In this document: positions 32,703 through 42,291 of the stretch, piece after piece | How the letters are laid out: each line of letters opens with the position of its first letter | Position numbering within the stretch: position 1 is the stretch's first letter | NCBI RefSeq assembly: GCF_900101025.1 | Contig: NZ_FMUH01000002.1 | Location: 682,001 to 746,000, forward strand | From: Klenkia marina | GTDB taxonomy: Bacteria; Actinomycetota; Actinomycetes; Mycobacteriales; Geodermatophilaceae | Direction of reading: 5' to 3' | Length of the DNA: 64,000 nt | Notes under the pieces: generated by a model | Told to the model about the DNA's origin: nothing | Databases searched by the model: none | Seen by the model: only the letters and a program-made list of their open reading frames with translations | Made by a program: the position numbers and the translations under genes

Positions 32703-33626
32703 GTGATGGACGTGCGGGTGTGGTCGACGCCGTTGCGCACCCGGTTCCGCGGCATCGACGTGCGCGACGGGGTGCTGGTGCGGGGTCCGGCCGGGTGGGG
32801 CGAGTTCTCCCCGTTCTGGGACTACGCCGACGCCGAGGTCACCCGCTGGTGGGCCGCGGCCGTGGAGGCCGCCACGGTGGGCTGGCCCGCGCCCGTGCGC
32901 ACCTCGGTGCCGGTCAACTGCACCGTGCCGGCCGTGGGCCCCGAGCGGGCGCACGCGATCGTGACCGCCTCGGGCTGCCGCACCGCCAAGGTGAAGGTCG
33001 CCGAGCCCGGCCAGACCGACGCCGACGACGAGGCCCGGGTCGAGGCCGTGCGCGACGCCCTGGGCCCGGGCGGCGCGGTGCGGGTCGACGCCAACGCGGC
33101 CTGGTCGGTCGACCGGGCCGCCGAGCGCATCGCCGTGCTGGACCGCTACGACCTCGAGTACGTCGAGCAACCGTGCGCCACCGTCGAGGAGCTCGCCGCG
33201 CTGCGCAGGCGGGTCGACGTCCGGGTGGCCGCCGACGAGGTCGTCCGCCGGGCCGTGGACCCGGCGGGGGTGGACCTGCGCGAGGCGTGCGACGTCGTCG
33301 TCCTCAAGGTGCAGCCGCTGGGCGGCGTGCGGGCGGCGCTGGCCGTCGCCGAGGCGCACGGGCTCCCGTGCGTGGTCTCCTCGGCGCTGGAGTCCTCGGT
33401 CGGCATCGCCGCCGGCGTGGCGCTGGCCGCCGCGCTGCCCGCGCTGCCCTTCGCCTGCGGCCTGGCCACCGTCGCGCTGTTCGACCACGACGTGACCAGC
33501 GAACCGCTGCTGCCGGTGGACGGGGCGCTCCCCGTGCGCCCGGTCGTCCCCGACCGGCTCCCGGCCGCCGACCCCGGCACCGAGCGCCACTGGCTGGCCC
33601 GGCTCGAGCGGGTGCGCGCCCTGTGA
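32703..33626 (+). CDS. menC: O-succinylbenzoate synthase
   Basis: A 307-residue enolase-superfamily enzyme. The lysine pair is in TAKVKVAEPG (~K96/K98), the metal ligands are D129 (RVDANAAWS), E155 (VEQPCAT) and D178 (AADEVV), and the second catalytic lysine is K202 (VLKVQPLGG). It dehydrates SHCHC to o-succinylbenzoate. GTG (32703) and ATG (32706) are both possible starts; -10 spacing favours GTG. It overlaps menD by GTGA. Confidence 0.93.
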   Translation: MMDVRVWSTPLRTRFRGIDVRDGVLVRGPAGWGEFSPFWDYADAEVTRWWAAAVEAATVGWPAPVRTSVPVNCTVPAVGPERAHAIVTASGCRTAKVKVAEPGQTDADDEARVEAVRDALGPGGAVRVDANAAWSVDRAAERIAVLDRYDLEYVEQPCATVEELAALRRRVDVRVAADEVVRRAVDPAGVDLREACDVVVLKVQPLGGVRAALAVAEAHGLPCVVSSALESSVGIAAGVALAAALPALPFACGLATVALFDHDVTSEPLLPVDGALPVRPVVPDRLPAADPGTERHWLARLERVRAL

Positions 33627-35389
33627 ACCCCTCCACCGCCTTCGCGCGGGTGCTGGTCGACGAACTCGTGCGCGGTGGGGTCACCGACGCGGTCGTGTGC
33701 CCCGGGTCGCGCTCGGCGCCGGTGGCCCTCGCCCTGCACCAGGCCGAGCTGTCGGGCCGCCTGCGGCTGCACGTGCGCATCGACGAGCGCACCGGGGCCT
33801 TCCTGGCCCTCGGCCTGGCCAAGGCCTCCGGCCGCCCGGTGCCCGTCCTCACCACGTCGGGGACGGCGACCGCGCACCTGCACGCGGCCACCCTGGAGGC
33901 CGCGCACGCCGGCGTCCCGCTGCTGCTGCTCACCGCCGACCGCCCGCCCGAGCTGCGCGGCACCGGCGCCAACCAGACCATCGACCAGGTCGGCCTCTAC
34001 GGCGGCGCCACCCGCTGGGCGACCGACATGGGGGTGCCCGAGGAGGGCCGCGAGGCCGCGCAGAACAGGTACTGGCGCTCCACGGTCGCCCGGGCCCTCG
34101 TCGTCGCGGCCGGTGCGCTGTCCGGGGACCCCGGCCCCGTGCACCTGAACCTCGCGCTGCGCGACCCGCTGATGCCCGAGGAGCACGACCCGCGGCCCGC
34201 CCCGCCGTCGGGCACCTGGGCCGGCCGGCCCGACGGTGCGCCGTGGACCACGGCCACCTCCGGCACCGGGCCCGGCGCGATGCTGGCCACCCCGCCCGCC
34301 GGGAGCACCCGCGGCCCGGTGCGGGCCCGCCGCACGCTCGTCGTCGCCGGCGACGCCCCGGTCGCGCTGGGCCGCAGCACGTCGGTCATCGCCGAGCAGC
34401 GTGGCTGGCCCGTGCTGGGCGAGCCGAGCAGCGGCACCTGGGGCGGCGCGGGATCGGTCCGGGGGGCCGCCTTGCTGCTGGGTGCGGGCACCTGGGCGGC
34501 CGAGCACCGCCCCGACCGGGTCGTCGTCGTGGGCAGACCCACCCTGAGCCGTCCGGTGTCGGCGCTGCTGGCCCACCCCGACGTCGTCGTCGACACCGTC
34601 ACCCCGCACCCGGGCTGGCCCGACGCCGGCCGGGGCACCCAGCGCGTGGCCGGCGTGCTGCCCGACCCCGGGGCCGTCGTCGGCGGGACGGACATCTCCG
34701 GGCACGTGGTGCCCGACGGCTGGGCCCAGGAGTGGGCCGCGGCCGCCGAGCGGGCCGGGGCCGCCGTCGACGACGTGCTGGACGCCGATCCCCGCCTCAC
34801 CGCCGCCCGGTTGGCCCGCGACCTCGTCGCCGCGCTGCCGGCCGGCGCGCTGCTGGTGCTGGGCTCGTCGAACCCGGTGCGCGACGTCGACCGGTACGCC
34901 GTGCCCCGAGCCGGGCTGACCGTGCTGGCCAACCGGGGCGTGGCCGGCATCGACGGCACCGTCTCCACCGCGATCGGCGCCGCGCTGGCCCACCAGGGCG
35001 CCGGCGGCGGCCCGGCCTACGCCTTGATGGGTGACCTCACCTTCCTGCACGACCTGCAGGGGCTGCTGGTCGGCGACGGCGAGCCGGTGCCCGACCTGAC
35101 GCTGGTGGTGCCCGACAACGACGGCGGCGGCATCTTCGCCCAGCTCGAGCCCGGCCGCGCCGAGCACGCCGCGGGCTTCCGCCGGGTGTTCGGCACCCCG
35201 CACGGGCGCGACCTGGTGGCCGTGGCCCGGGCGCTGGGCTGGGCGACCACCGCGGTGCACGACGCCGACGGACTGCGCGGGGCACTGGCCCTGGGCGGGC
35301 CGCGGGTGGTCGTCGTCCGCGGCGACCAGCGCGCCGAGGCCGACCTCGCCGCCCGCCTCCGCGACGCCGCCCACGCCGCCCTGGACTGA
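33623..35389 (+). CDS. menD: SEPHCHC synthase
   Basis: A 588-residue thiamine-diphosphate enzyme that joins 2-oxoglutarate to isochorismate. The N-terminal part has [30 protein letters not shown] and [11 protein letters not shown]; the ThDP/Mg motif is [14 protein letters not shown] followed by [10 protein letters not shown]. Residues ~190-250 are a Pro/Gly-rich insertion. It is coupled to menC by GTGA and followed by a nested palindrome. Confidence 0.94.
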   Translation: MNPSTAFARVLVDELVRGGVTDAVVCPGSRSAPVALALHQAELSGRLRLHVRIDERTGAFLALGLAKASGRPVPVLTTSGTATAHLHAATLEAAHAGVPLLLLTADRPPELRGTGANQTIDQVGLYGGATRWATDMGVPEEGREAAQNRYWRSTVARALVVAAGALSGDPGPVHLNLALRDPLMPEEHDPRPAPPSGTWAGRPDGAPWTTATSGTGPGAMLATPPAGSTRGPVRARRTLVVAGDAPVALGRSTSVIAEQRGWPVLGEPSSGTWGGAGSVRGAALLLGAGTWAAEHRPDRVVVVGRPTLSRPVSALLAHPDVVVDTVTPHPGWPDAGRGTQRVAGVLPDPGAVVGGTDISGHVVPDGWAQEWAAAAERAGAAVDDVLDADPRLTAARLARDLVAALPAGALLVLGSSNPVRDVDRYAVPRAGLTVLANRGVAGIDGTVSTAIGAALAHQGAGGGPAYALMGDLTFLHDLQGLLVGDGEPVPDLTLVVPDNDGGGIFAQLEPGRAEHAAGFRRVFGTPHGRDLVAVARALGWATTAVHDADGLRGALALGGPRVVVVRGDQRAEADLAARLRDAAHAALD

Positions 35390-35397
35390 GCCCTCGG

Positions 35398-35494
35398 AGC
35401 CGGCGTGGATCAGCTGGGTTCAGCAACGGCCGTTCTGGCTCACCGGCGTCGGTGAGCCAGGACGCGCTCCGGTGCACCCGGCTGATCCACGCCG
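35398..35494. repeat. Nested palindrome between convergent menD and menF
   Basis: The outer arms at 35401-35419 and 35476-35494 are 19 bases and pair at 18 positions, plus one G-U-type pair. Inside, 35431-35444 pairs with 35451-35464 (14 bp with one G-U) around the 6-base loop GGCGTC. AACGGCCGTT (35425-35434) is a third, overlapping palindrome. It is likely a strong bidirectional terminator or a REP-like element. Confidence 0.75.
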
Positions 35495-35501
35495 AGGCAG
35501 G

Positions 35502-36758
35502 CTAGTCCTGGAGGGCGGCCTGGACGGCGGCGAGCTTGGCCTGGGTCTCGGCGAGCTCGGCCATCGGGTCGGAGTCGCCGACGATGCCGCAGCCGGCGAA
35601 CAGCCGGGCCTCGGCGCCACCGCGCTCACCGGTGAGCTGGGCGCAGCGCAGGGCCAGCCCGAACTCGCCGTCGCCGCGGGCGTCCACCCAGCCGACCGGC
35701 CCGGCGTAGCGGCCGCGGTCCATGCCCTCGATCTCGCGGATGAGCTCGACCGCGGCCTCGGTGGGGGTGCCCCCGACGGCGGCGGTCGGGTGGACGGCGG
35801 ACAGCAGCTCGAGCAGCCCCGGCGCGTCGGGGGAGAGGTGCCCGCGGACGTCGGTGGACAGGTGCCGCACGTTGGGCAGCGTCAGCACCGCCGGGCGCGA
35901 GGGCACCACGAGGTCGGTGCAGAACGGACGCAGCGACGCCGCCAGGGAGTCGATGGCGTAGCGGTGCTCGGCGTGGTCCTTGGCGCTGCCGGCCAGGCCC
36001 GCGCCCAGGGCGGTGTCGGCGGCGGGGTCGGAGCTGCGCGCAGCGGTGCCGGCCAGCACGCGGGACTCGACGAGGTCGCCGGTGCGGCGCAGCAGCAGCT
36101 CGGGTGTGGCGCCGAGCAGCCCCTCGACCGCGAAGGTCCAGCACGAGGGGAAGCGGGCGGCCAGCCGCAGCAGCAGCCGGCGCGGGTCCAGCGGGTGGTC
36201 GGCGGTGACGAGGACGTCGCGGGCCAGCACCACCTTGCCGAGCTCGCCGGCGGAGATCCGGCGCACGGCCTCGGTGACCCGGCCGCACCACGCGACCGGG
36301 TCGAGGGCGCCGTCGGCGTAGGTGAGCCTGCCGACCGAGGCGTCGGCGGCCTGGGCCGGGAACTCCTCGGTGATCTCGGGGTGGTCCTCGCCGGTGACGG
36401 TCACCCAGGTCTGCCCGTCGCGCCGGCCGAGCACCACGGCGGGGACGACGAACACCGACGTGCCGCGCTCGGGGTCGAAGGCCACCGAGCCGAACAGCAC
36501 CGGGCCCGAGCCGGGCAGCCCCACCGGGTCGACGACGTCCGCGGCGGCGCACCGCTGCGCCCACCACTCGGCGGCCCGCTCGAGGGCACCGGGACCGCTC
36601 ACCTCGAGCCGGTCGACCTCGCCCCAGCCGACCAGCCCCTCGCCGTCGCGCACCCACGCGAGCGCGCCGTCGGCGGGCAGCTTCGTGAGCAGGTCGCTGC
36701 GGCGCCGTCCCAGGGGGGTCGTGACCACCCGCCGGGTCGTGGTCGCCGCACTGGTCAC
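35502..36758 (-). CDS. menF: Isochorismate synthase (MenF/EntC/DhbC family)
   Basis: A 418-residue chorismate-binding enzyme. [83 protein letters not shown] and the final [22 protein letters not shown] are the standard motif series. It diverts chorismate to isochorismate for menaquinone. The GTG at 36758 is preferred over 36767 because the TATCGT -10 (36766-36771) ends 7 bases upstream and would overlap the earlier codon. A siderophore role cannot be excluded by sequence alone, but the context is menaquinone. Confidence 0.92.
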   Translation of the reverse strand: MTSAATTTRRVVTTPLGRRRSDLLTKLPADGALAWVRDGEGLVGWGEVDRLEVSGPGALERAAEWWAQRCAAADVVDPVGLPGSGPVLFGSVAFDPERGTSVFVVPAVVLGRRDGQTWVTVTGEDHPEITEEFPAQAADASVGRLTYADGALDPVAWCGRVTEAVRRISAGELGKVVLARDVLVTADHPLDPRRLLLRLAARFPSCWTFAVEGLLGATPELLLRRTGDLVESRVLAGTAARSSDPAADTALGAGLAGSAKDHAEHRYAIDSLAASLRPFCTDLVVPSRPAVLTLPNVRHLSTDVRGHLSPDAPGLLELLSAVHPTAAVGGTPTEAAVELIREIEGMDRGRYAGPVGWVDARGDGEFGLALRCAQLTGERGGAEARLFAGCGIVGDSDPMAELAETQAKLAAVQAALQD

Positions 36759-36765
36759 ACCGCCC

Positions 36766-36789
36766 ACGATAGGCAGCCCGCCGTATCGT
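36766..36789. promoter_or_regulatory. Mirror-paired -10 boxes of divergent menF and menG
   Basis: TATCGT on the minus strand (36771-36766) ends 7 bases before the menF GTG; TATCGT on the plus strand (36784-36789) ends 8 bases before the menG GTG. Together they form the inverted repeat ACGATA-N12-TATCGT. Both mRNAs appear leaderless. Confidence 0.7.
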
Positions 36790-36797
36790 CGTCGGGC

Positions 36798-37514
36798 GTG
36801 AGCTCAGGAGATCGGACACACACCGGCTACCGCGCGACGCTGGAGAAGCGGCCCGCCGAGGTCGCCGCGATGTTCGACCGGGTGGCCGGGAAGTACGACG
36901 TCACCAACACCGTGCTCTCCGGTGGCCTGGACGCCGGCTGGCGGCGGGCCACCCGCGAGGCGCTCGGTGCGCGCCCGGGGCAGACGGTGCTCGACGTCGC
37001 GGCCGGCACCGGGGTCTCCACGGTGGAGCTGGCCACTGGCGGGGTCACCGCGATCGCCTGCGACTTCTCCCAGGGCATGCTGCGGGCCGGGGCGCACCGC
37101 CCGGTGCCGATGGTGGCCGGCGACGCCATGGCGCTGCCGCTGGCCGACGCGAGCGTCGACGGCGTCGTCATCTCCTTCGGGCTGCGCAACGTGGCCGACA
37201 CCGACGCCGCGCTGCGCGAGTTCTCCCGCGTCACCCGGCCCGGCGGCACGCTGGTGGTCTGCGAGTTCTCCACCCCCACCTGGACGCCGTGGCGCACCGT
37301 CTACCTCGAGTACCTGATGCGGGCGCTGCCGCAGGTCGCCCGCGGGGTGAGCAGCAACCCCGAGGCCTACGTCTACCTGGCCGAGTCGATCCGGGCCTGG
37401 CCCGCGCAGGCCCCGATGGCGGCGAAGCTGCAGGCCGCGGGCTGGGCCGACGTGGCCTGGCGCAACCTCACCGGCGGCATCGTCGCGCTGCACCGGGGCA
37501 CGAAGCCGGCCTGA
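36798..37514 (+). CDS. menG: Demethylmenaquinone methyltransferase
   Basis: A 238-residue UbiE/MenG SAM methyltransferase: [29 protein letters not shown]..., SAM motif [37 protein letters not shown] and a C-terminal GGIVALHRG. It performs the C-methylation that yields menaquinone. The GTG at 36798 lies 8 bases after TATCGT. Confidence 0.94.
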   Translation: MSSGDRTHTGYRATLEKRPAEVAAMFDRVAGKYDVTNTVLSGGLDAGWRRATREALGARPGQTVLDVAAGTGVSTVELATGGVTAIACDFSQGMLRAGAHRPVPMVAGDAMALPLADASVDGVVISFGLRNVADTDAALREFSRVTRPGGTLVVCEFSTPTWTPWRTVYLEYLMRALPQVARGVSSNPEAYVYLAESIRAWPAQAPMAAKLQAAGWADVAWRNLTGGIVALHRGTKPA

Positions 37515-37553
37515 CGGGGTTGGCGCCGGGTGACCCGGGGCACACCGGTGGGC

Positions 37554-37688
37554 ATGACGTTCCCGCCCACGCCCGACCCCGGTCCCGTCGACCCGCCGCC
37601 CACCCCGGTGGACCCGGTGCCCTCGGAGCCCGCGCCGCCCTCGCCGGTGCCGAACCCGACCGACCCGATCGCCCCGCCCCCTTCCTAG
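37554..37688 (+). CDS. Proline-rich 44-residue small protein (tentative)
   Basis: The frame runs MTFPPTPDPGPVDPPPTPVD and ends DPIAPPPS; nearly half the residues are proline, in PDP/PPTP-like steps. Only a weak GGTGGG lies before the ATG. Its TAG stop is the first three bases of the TAGACT -10 of the next gene. It could be a genuine small protein or a codon-composition accident. A small hairpin (CCGGG-TGA-CCCGG, 37526-37538) precedes it. Confidence 0.35.
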   Translation: MTFPPTPDPGPVDPPPTPVDPVPSEPAPPSPVPNPTDPIAPPPS

Positions 37689-37691
37689 ACT
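37686..37691 (+). promoter_or_regulatory. -10 box of the geranylgeranyl reductase gene, leaderless start
   Basis: TAGACT ends 7 bases before the GTG at 37699, with no Shine-Dalgarno between. Confidence 0.6.
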
Positions 37692-37698
37692 CCCCGCC

Positions 37699-38943
37699 GT
37701 GGGGGAGCAGCGGCACGACGTCGTGGTGGTGGGCGCCGGGCCGGCCGGCTCCTCGGCGGCGTTCTGGCTGGCCTCGGCCGGGCTGGACGTCCTGGTGCTG
37801 GAGAAGGCGCACTTCCCCCGGGAGAAGGTCTGCGGCGACGGTCTGACCCCGCGTGGGGTGGCCGCGCTGGCCGCGATGGGCATCGACACCACCGACGACG
37901 GCTGGGTGCGCCACCGCGGCCTGCGGGTGCACGGCGGCGGCCAGGTCGCCGAGGTCGACTGGCCCCGGCTGGCCCGCTGGCCCTCCGGCGGGCTGATCCG
38001 CACCCGCGCCGACCTCGACGCCCAGCTCGCCCGGCACGCCGTCGCCGCCGGCGCGCAGGTGCGGTTCGGGGTCACCGTCGCCGAGCCGATCCTGGACGAC
38101 GCCGGCCGGGTCTGCGGGGTGCGCGCCACCGACGGCGAGGAGTTCCGGTCCACGCTGGTCGTCTCCGCCGAGGGGCTGAGCGGGCGGCTGGCCAAGGCGC
38201 TGGGCCTCAACCGGCGCACCGACGTCCCGCTGGGGGTCGCCGTCCGGCAGTACCTGCCGACGCCGCGCACCCACGACCCGTACCTCGACATCTCCTTCGA
38301 CCTCACCGACCGCGGCCCCGACGCCGAGTCGATGCCCGGCTACGGCTGGTTCTTCCCGATGGGCGACGGCACCGCCAACGTCGGGTTCGGGCTGCTGGAC
38401 ACCCGCTGTGCCGGGGACGACGACACCCGCACCGTCTACCGGCGCTGGATCGACTCGCTGCCGCCCTCGTGGGGCATCGACCCGGACGCACCCGGCACCC
38501 CGCTGCGCGGCGCCGGTCTGCCCACCTCGCTGTCGCGCCGCCCGGCCTACACCCGCGGCCTGCTGCTGGTCGGTGACTCCGCGGGCACCGTCAACCCGTT
38601 CAACGGCGAGGGCATCAGCTACGCCATGGAGACCGGCCGCACCGGGGCCGCCGCGGTGCTCGCCGCGCTGGCCGCACCCGAGGGGCCGGCCCGCGAGGCG
38701 GTGCTGCGCCGCTACCCCGAGACCCTGCGGCGCGAGTTCGGAGCCCACCACCGCCTGGGTGGGCTGTTCCTCAAGGGCCTGGCCCGGCCCGAGCTGGTCC
38801 GCTTCGCGACCGCGCACGGCCTCAAGCGCCCGGCGGCGGTGTCGATCGCGCTGCGGCTGATGGGCAATCTCTCCGACGGCCGGGACGGCGACGCCGTCGA
38901 CCGAGTCCTCGACGTCCTGCACCGCCTCACGCCGTCCCGCTGA
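37699..38943 (+). CDS. Geranylgeranyl reductase family flavoprotein (probable menaquinone reductase MenJ)
   Basis: A 414-residue FAD enzyme with the dinucleotide motif DVVVVGAGPAGSSAAFWLA at the N-terminus, KVCGDGLTPRGV, GYGWFFPMGDGTANVGFG, and LLVGDSAGTVNPFNGEGISYAMETG. The M. tuberculosis homologue Rv0561c (MenJ) saturates one isoprene unit of the menaquinone tail, and the position between menG and nuoA fits that role. Reduction of other isoprenoids, such as membrane lipids or carotenoid precursors, is possible. Confidence 0.88.
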   Translation: MGEQRHDVVVVGAGPAGSSAAFWLASAGLDVLVLEKAHFPREKVCGDGLTPRGVAALAAMGIDTTDDGWVRHRGLRVHGGGQVAEVDWPRLARWPSGGLIRTRADLDAQLARHAVAAGAQVRFGVTVAEPILDDAGRVCGVRATDGEEFRSTLVVSAEGLSGRLAKALGLNRRTDVPLGVAVRQYLPTPRTHDPYLDISFDLTDRGPDAESMPGYGWFFPMGDGTANVGFGLLDTRCAGDDDTRTVYRRWIDSLPPSWGIDPDAPGTPLRGAGLPTSLSRRPAYTRGLLLVGDSAGTVNPFNGEGISYAMETGRTGAAAVLAALAAPEGPAREAVLRRYPETLRREFGAHHRLGGLFLKGLARPELVRFATAHGLKRPAAVSIALRLMGNLSDGRDGDAVDRVLDVLHRLTPSR

Positions 38944-38983
38944 CGTCGCGCCTGCGGACCGCGCCCCACCCGGTCACCGGTGC

Positions 38984-39059
38984 GCATCCGGTCACCTGGT
39001 CGGCATCCGGTCACTCGATCGGCATCCGGTCGCCTGGTGGACATCCGGTCGGTGCGTGC
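38984..39059 (+). repeat. Four 19-bp tandem repeats upstream of nuoA
   Basis: Units start at 38984, 39003, 39022 and 39041. The consensus is GCATCCGGTCACCTGGTCG; GCATCCGGTC is invariant except for the first base of unit four, and the last eight bases vary. A partial unit lies just before (38966-38983). The array could be operator iterons or a variable-number repeat. Confidence 0.75.
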
Positions 39060-39209
39060 GGTGACCGGCTGCCCGCACGATGAGCGGCTGGGCGCGCGGT
39101 TGAGGGAGACGGGGCGTGGGTGGCCCTGAATTGGGCGGATGCCGGTAAGGGCGCCCTGAGTTGCGGCGCGCCGACGGGGGGTGGCTTCCGCGGAGTGTGA
39201 TCTCGGGCA

Positions 39210-39215
39210 TAGGGT
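39210..39215 (+). promoter_or_regulatory. nuoA promoter -10 box
   Basis: TAGGGT would start transcription near 39222, just before the Rex operator. A weak -35 candidate TTCCGC is 18 bp upstream. Confidence 0.5.
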
Positions 39216-39229
39216 CGGACCGTGTCGCT

Positions 39230-39247
39230 TTGTGAACCAATTCACAA
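39230..39247. promoter_or_regulatory. Perfect Rex operator upstream of nuoA
   Basis: TTGTGAACCAATTCACAA is an exact 7-4-7 dyad and matches the Rex consensus TTGTGAA-N4-TTCACAA at every fixed base. It lies 15 bp after the -10 and 27 bp before the nuoA start, a position suited to blocking transcription. Rex is encoded in this window at 16875-17570. Confidence 0.85.
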
Positions 39248-39274
39248 GCAGATCGGGAACCGGGGGAGGCGCTG

Positions 39275-39637
39275 ATGCTCGCGACCTACGCACCCCTCGT
39301 CGGGCTGTTCGTCCTGGCGGCGGGGTTCGCGCTCTTCTCGGTCACCGCGGCCCCGTTCATCGGCCCGCGCCGGTACAACTCGGCCAAGCTCGAGGCGTAC
39401 GAGTGCGGCATCGAGCCGGTGGACCAGCCGCTGTCGGGCGGGCGCTTCCCGATCAAGTACTACCTGACCGCGATGTTGTTCATCGTCTTCGACATCGAGA
39501 TCGTCTTCCTCTACCCCTGGGCGGTCGCCAACGACCAGCTCGGGCTCTTCGGCCTGGTCGAGATGGTCGTCTTCATCGCCACCGTCTTCATCGCCTACGC
39601 CTACGTCTGGCGCCGCGGCGGATTGGAGTGGGACTGA
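39275..39637 (+). CDS. nuoA: NADH-quinone oxidoreductase subunit A
   Basis: A 120-residue protein with three membrane helices and the conserved loop [46 protein letters not shown]. It is part of the quinone-site membrane junction of complex I. First gene of the operon, with a strong Shine-Dalgarno (GGGGGAGG). Confidence 0.96.
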   Translation: MLATYAPLVGLFVLAAGFALFSVTAAPFIGPRRYNSAKLEAYECGIEPVDQPLSGGRFPIKYYLTAMLFIVFDIEIVFLYPWAVANDQLGLFGLVEMVVFIATVFIAYAYVWRRGGLEWD

Positions 39638-39638
39638 C

Positions 39639-40307
39639 ATGGGTCTCGAGGAGAAGCTCCCCAGCGGGGTGCTGCTGACCAGCGTCGAGAAGCTGGTGAA
39701 CTGGACCCGCAAGTCCTCGCTGTGGCCGGCGACGTTCGGCCTGGCCTGCTGCGCGATCGAGATGATGGCCTCGGGCGCCGGCCGCTACGACCTCGCCCGG
39801 TTCGGCATGGAGGTCTTCCGGGCCTCGCCGCGCCAGGCCGACCTGATGATCGTGGCCGGGCGGGTGAGCCAGAAGATGGCCCCGGTCCTGCGCCAGATCT
39901 ACGACCAGATGCCCGAGCCCCGCTGGGTGCTCGCGATGGGCGTCTGCTCGAGCTCGGGCGGCATGTTCAACAACTACGCGATCGTGCAGGGCGTCGACCA
40001 CATCGTGCCGGTGGACATGTACCTGCCCGGCTGCCCGCCGCGGCCGGAGATGCTCATGGACGCGATCCTCAAGCTGCACCACAAGATCCAGCACGAGCCC
40101 CTGGGCGAGAAGCGCGCCGCAGCCCTGGCCGCGGCGCGGGCGAACGGCACCGCGAAGGACCTCCACGTCGAGATGCCGTCGACCGTCCGGGCCGACAAGA
40201 GCGCCCGCAAGGCCTACGAGGAGGCCGCCGCGGCGGGCCGCACCGGTCAGTTCGCCATCGAGCAGCGCGGGGGCAACGCCGTCCTGCTGCCGGGGGAGCG
40301 GCCGTGA
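39639..40307 (+). CDS. nuoB: NADH-quinone oxidoreductase subunit B
   Basis: A 222-residue subunit holding cluster N2. Its ligands lie in [11 protein letters not shown], the [14 protein letters not shown] segment and [10 protein letters not shown] charged C-terminal extension of ~35 residues goes beyond the core. One base separates it from nuoA. Confidence 0.96.
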   Translation: MGLEEKLPSGVLLTSVEKLVNWTRKSSLWPATFGLACCAIEMMASGAGRYDLARFGMEVFRASPRQADLMIVAGRVSQKMAPVLRQIYDQMPEPRWVLAMGVCSSSGGMFNNYAIVQGVDHIVPVDMYLPGCPPRPEMLMDAILKLHHKIQHEPLGEKRAAALAAARANGTAKDLHVEMPSTVRADKSARKAYEEAAAAGRTGQFAIEQRGGNAVLLPGERP

Positions 40308-40971
40308 CCGGCCCGTTCCGCACCGGCGCCTTCGGCGTCACCGGCAGCGGTGACACCTCCGGCTTCGGCGGCCTGGTGCGTGTCGAGCCGGGTGGGGCCG
40401 TCGCGCTGCACTCGACCGACCGGCCCTACGGCGGCTGGTTCGACGAGGTCGCCGACGCCCTCGCCGACGCGGTGGGCCACGACGTCTACGACGCCGCCGT
40501 CCGGCGGGTGCTCGTCGACCGCGGCGAGATCACCTGGTTCGTGCACCGGGAGCACCTGCTCGTGCTGCTGCAGGCCCTGCGCGACGACGACGCGCTGCGC
40601 TTCGAGCTGTGCAGCAGCGTCAGCGGGGTCGACTACCACGACTCGGGAGGACCGACCGGCGAGCGGCTGCACGTGGTCCTCCACCTGACGTCGATGACCT
40701 ACCGCCGGCGCATCCGGCTCGAGGTCGCGGTCACCGCCGCCGACCCGCACGTGCCCAGCGCCACCCGGGTCTACCCGACGTCGGACTGGCACGAGCGCGA
40801 GTGCTTCGACATGTTCGGCGTCGTCTTCGACGGCCACCCCGCGCTCACCCGGATCCTCATGCCCGACGACTGGGACGGCCACCCCCAGCGCAAGGACTAC
40901 CCGCTCGGCGGGGTCCCCGTGGAGTACCACGACGCGACCATCCCGCCCCCGGACGAGAGGCGGTCCTACCG

Positions 40972-40975
<4 letters not shown>
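40304..40975 (+). CDS. nuoC: NADH-quinone oxidoreductase subunit C
   Basis: A 223-residue 30-kDa-type subunit with the signature [44 protein letters not shown]. It is separate from NuoD, not fused as in E. coli. It overlaps nuoB and nuoD by GTGA. Confidence 0.95.

Positions 40976-42287
<1,312 letters not shown>

Positions 42288-42291
<4 letters not shown>

Larger units (their letters stand above)
38944..39274. promoter_or_regulatory. 331-bp nuo control region
   Basis: There is no supported gene. It holds four exact 19-bp repeats (38984-39059, with a degenerate half-copy before), an inverted copy of the repeat core (CGGATGCC, 39136-39143), a TAGGGT -10 (39210-39215), a perfect Rex operator (39230-39247) and a strong Shine-Dalgarno for nuoA (GGGGGAGG, 39262-39269). 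Confidence 0.65.

Noticed and set aside
36759-36767. GTG at 36767 as the menF start
   Set aside because: The codon would overlap the TATCGT -10; a start at 36758 gives the standard 7-base spacing and loses only three non-conserved residues.
38984-39059. 19-bp repeats as a CRISPR array
   Set aside because: Units are contiguous with no spacers and no cas genes are nearby.
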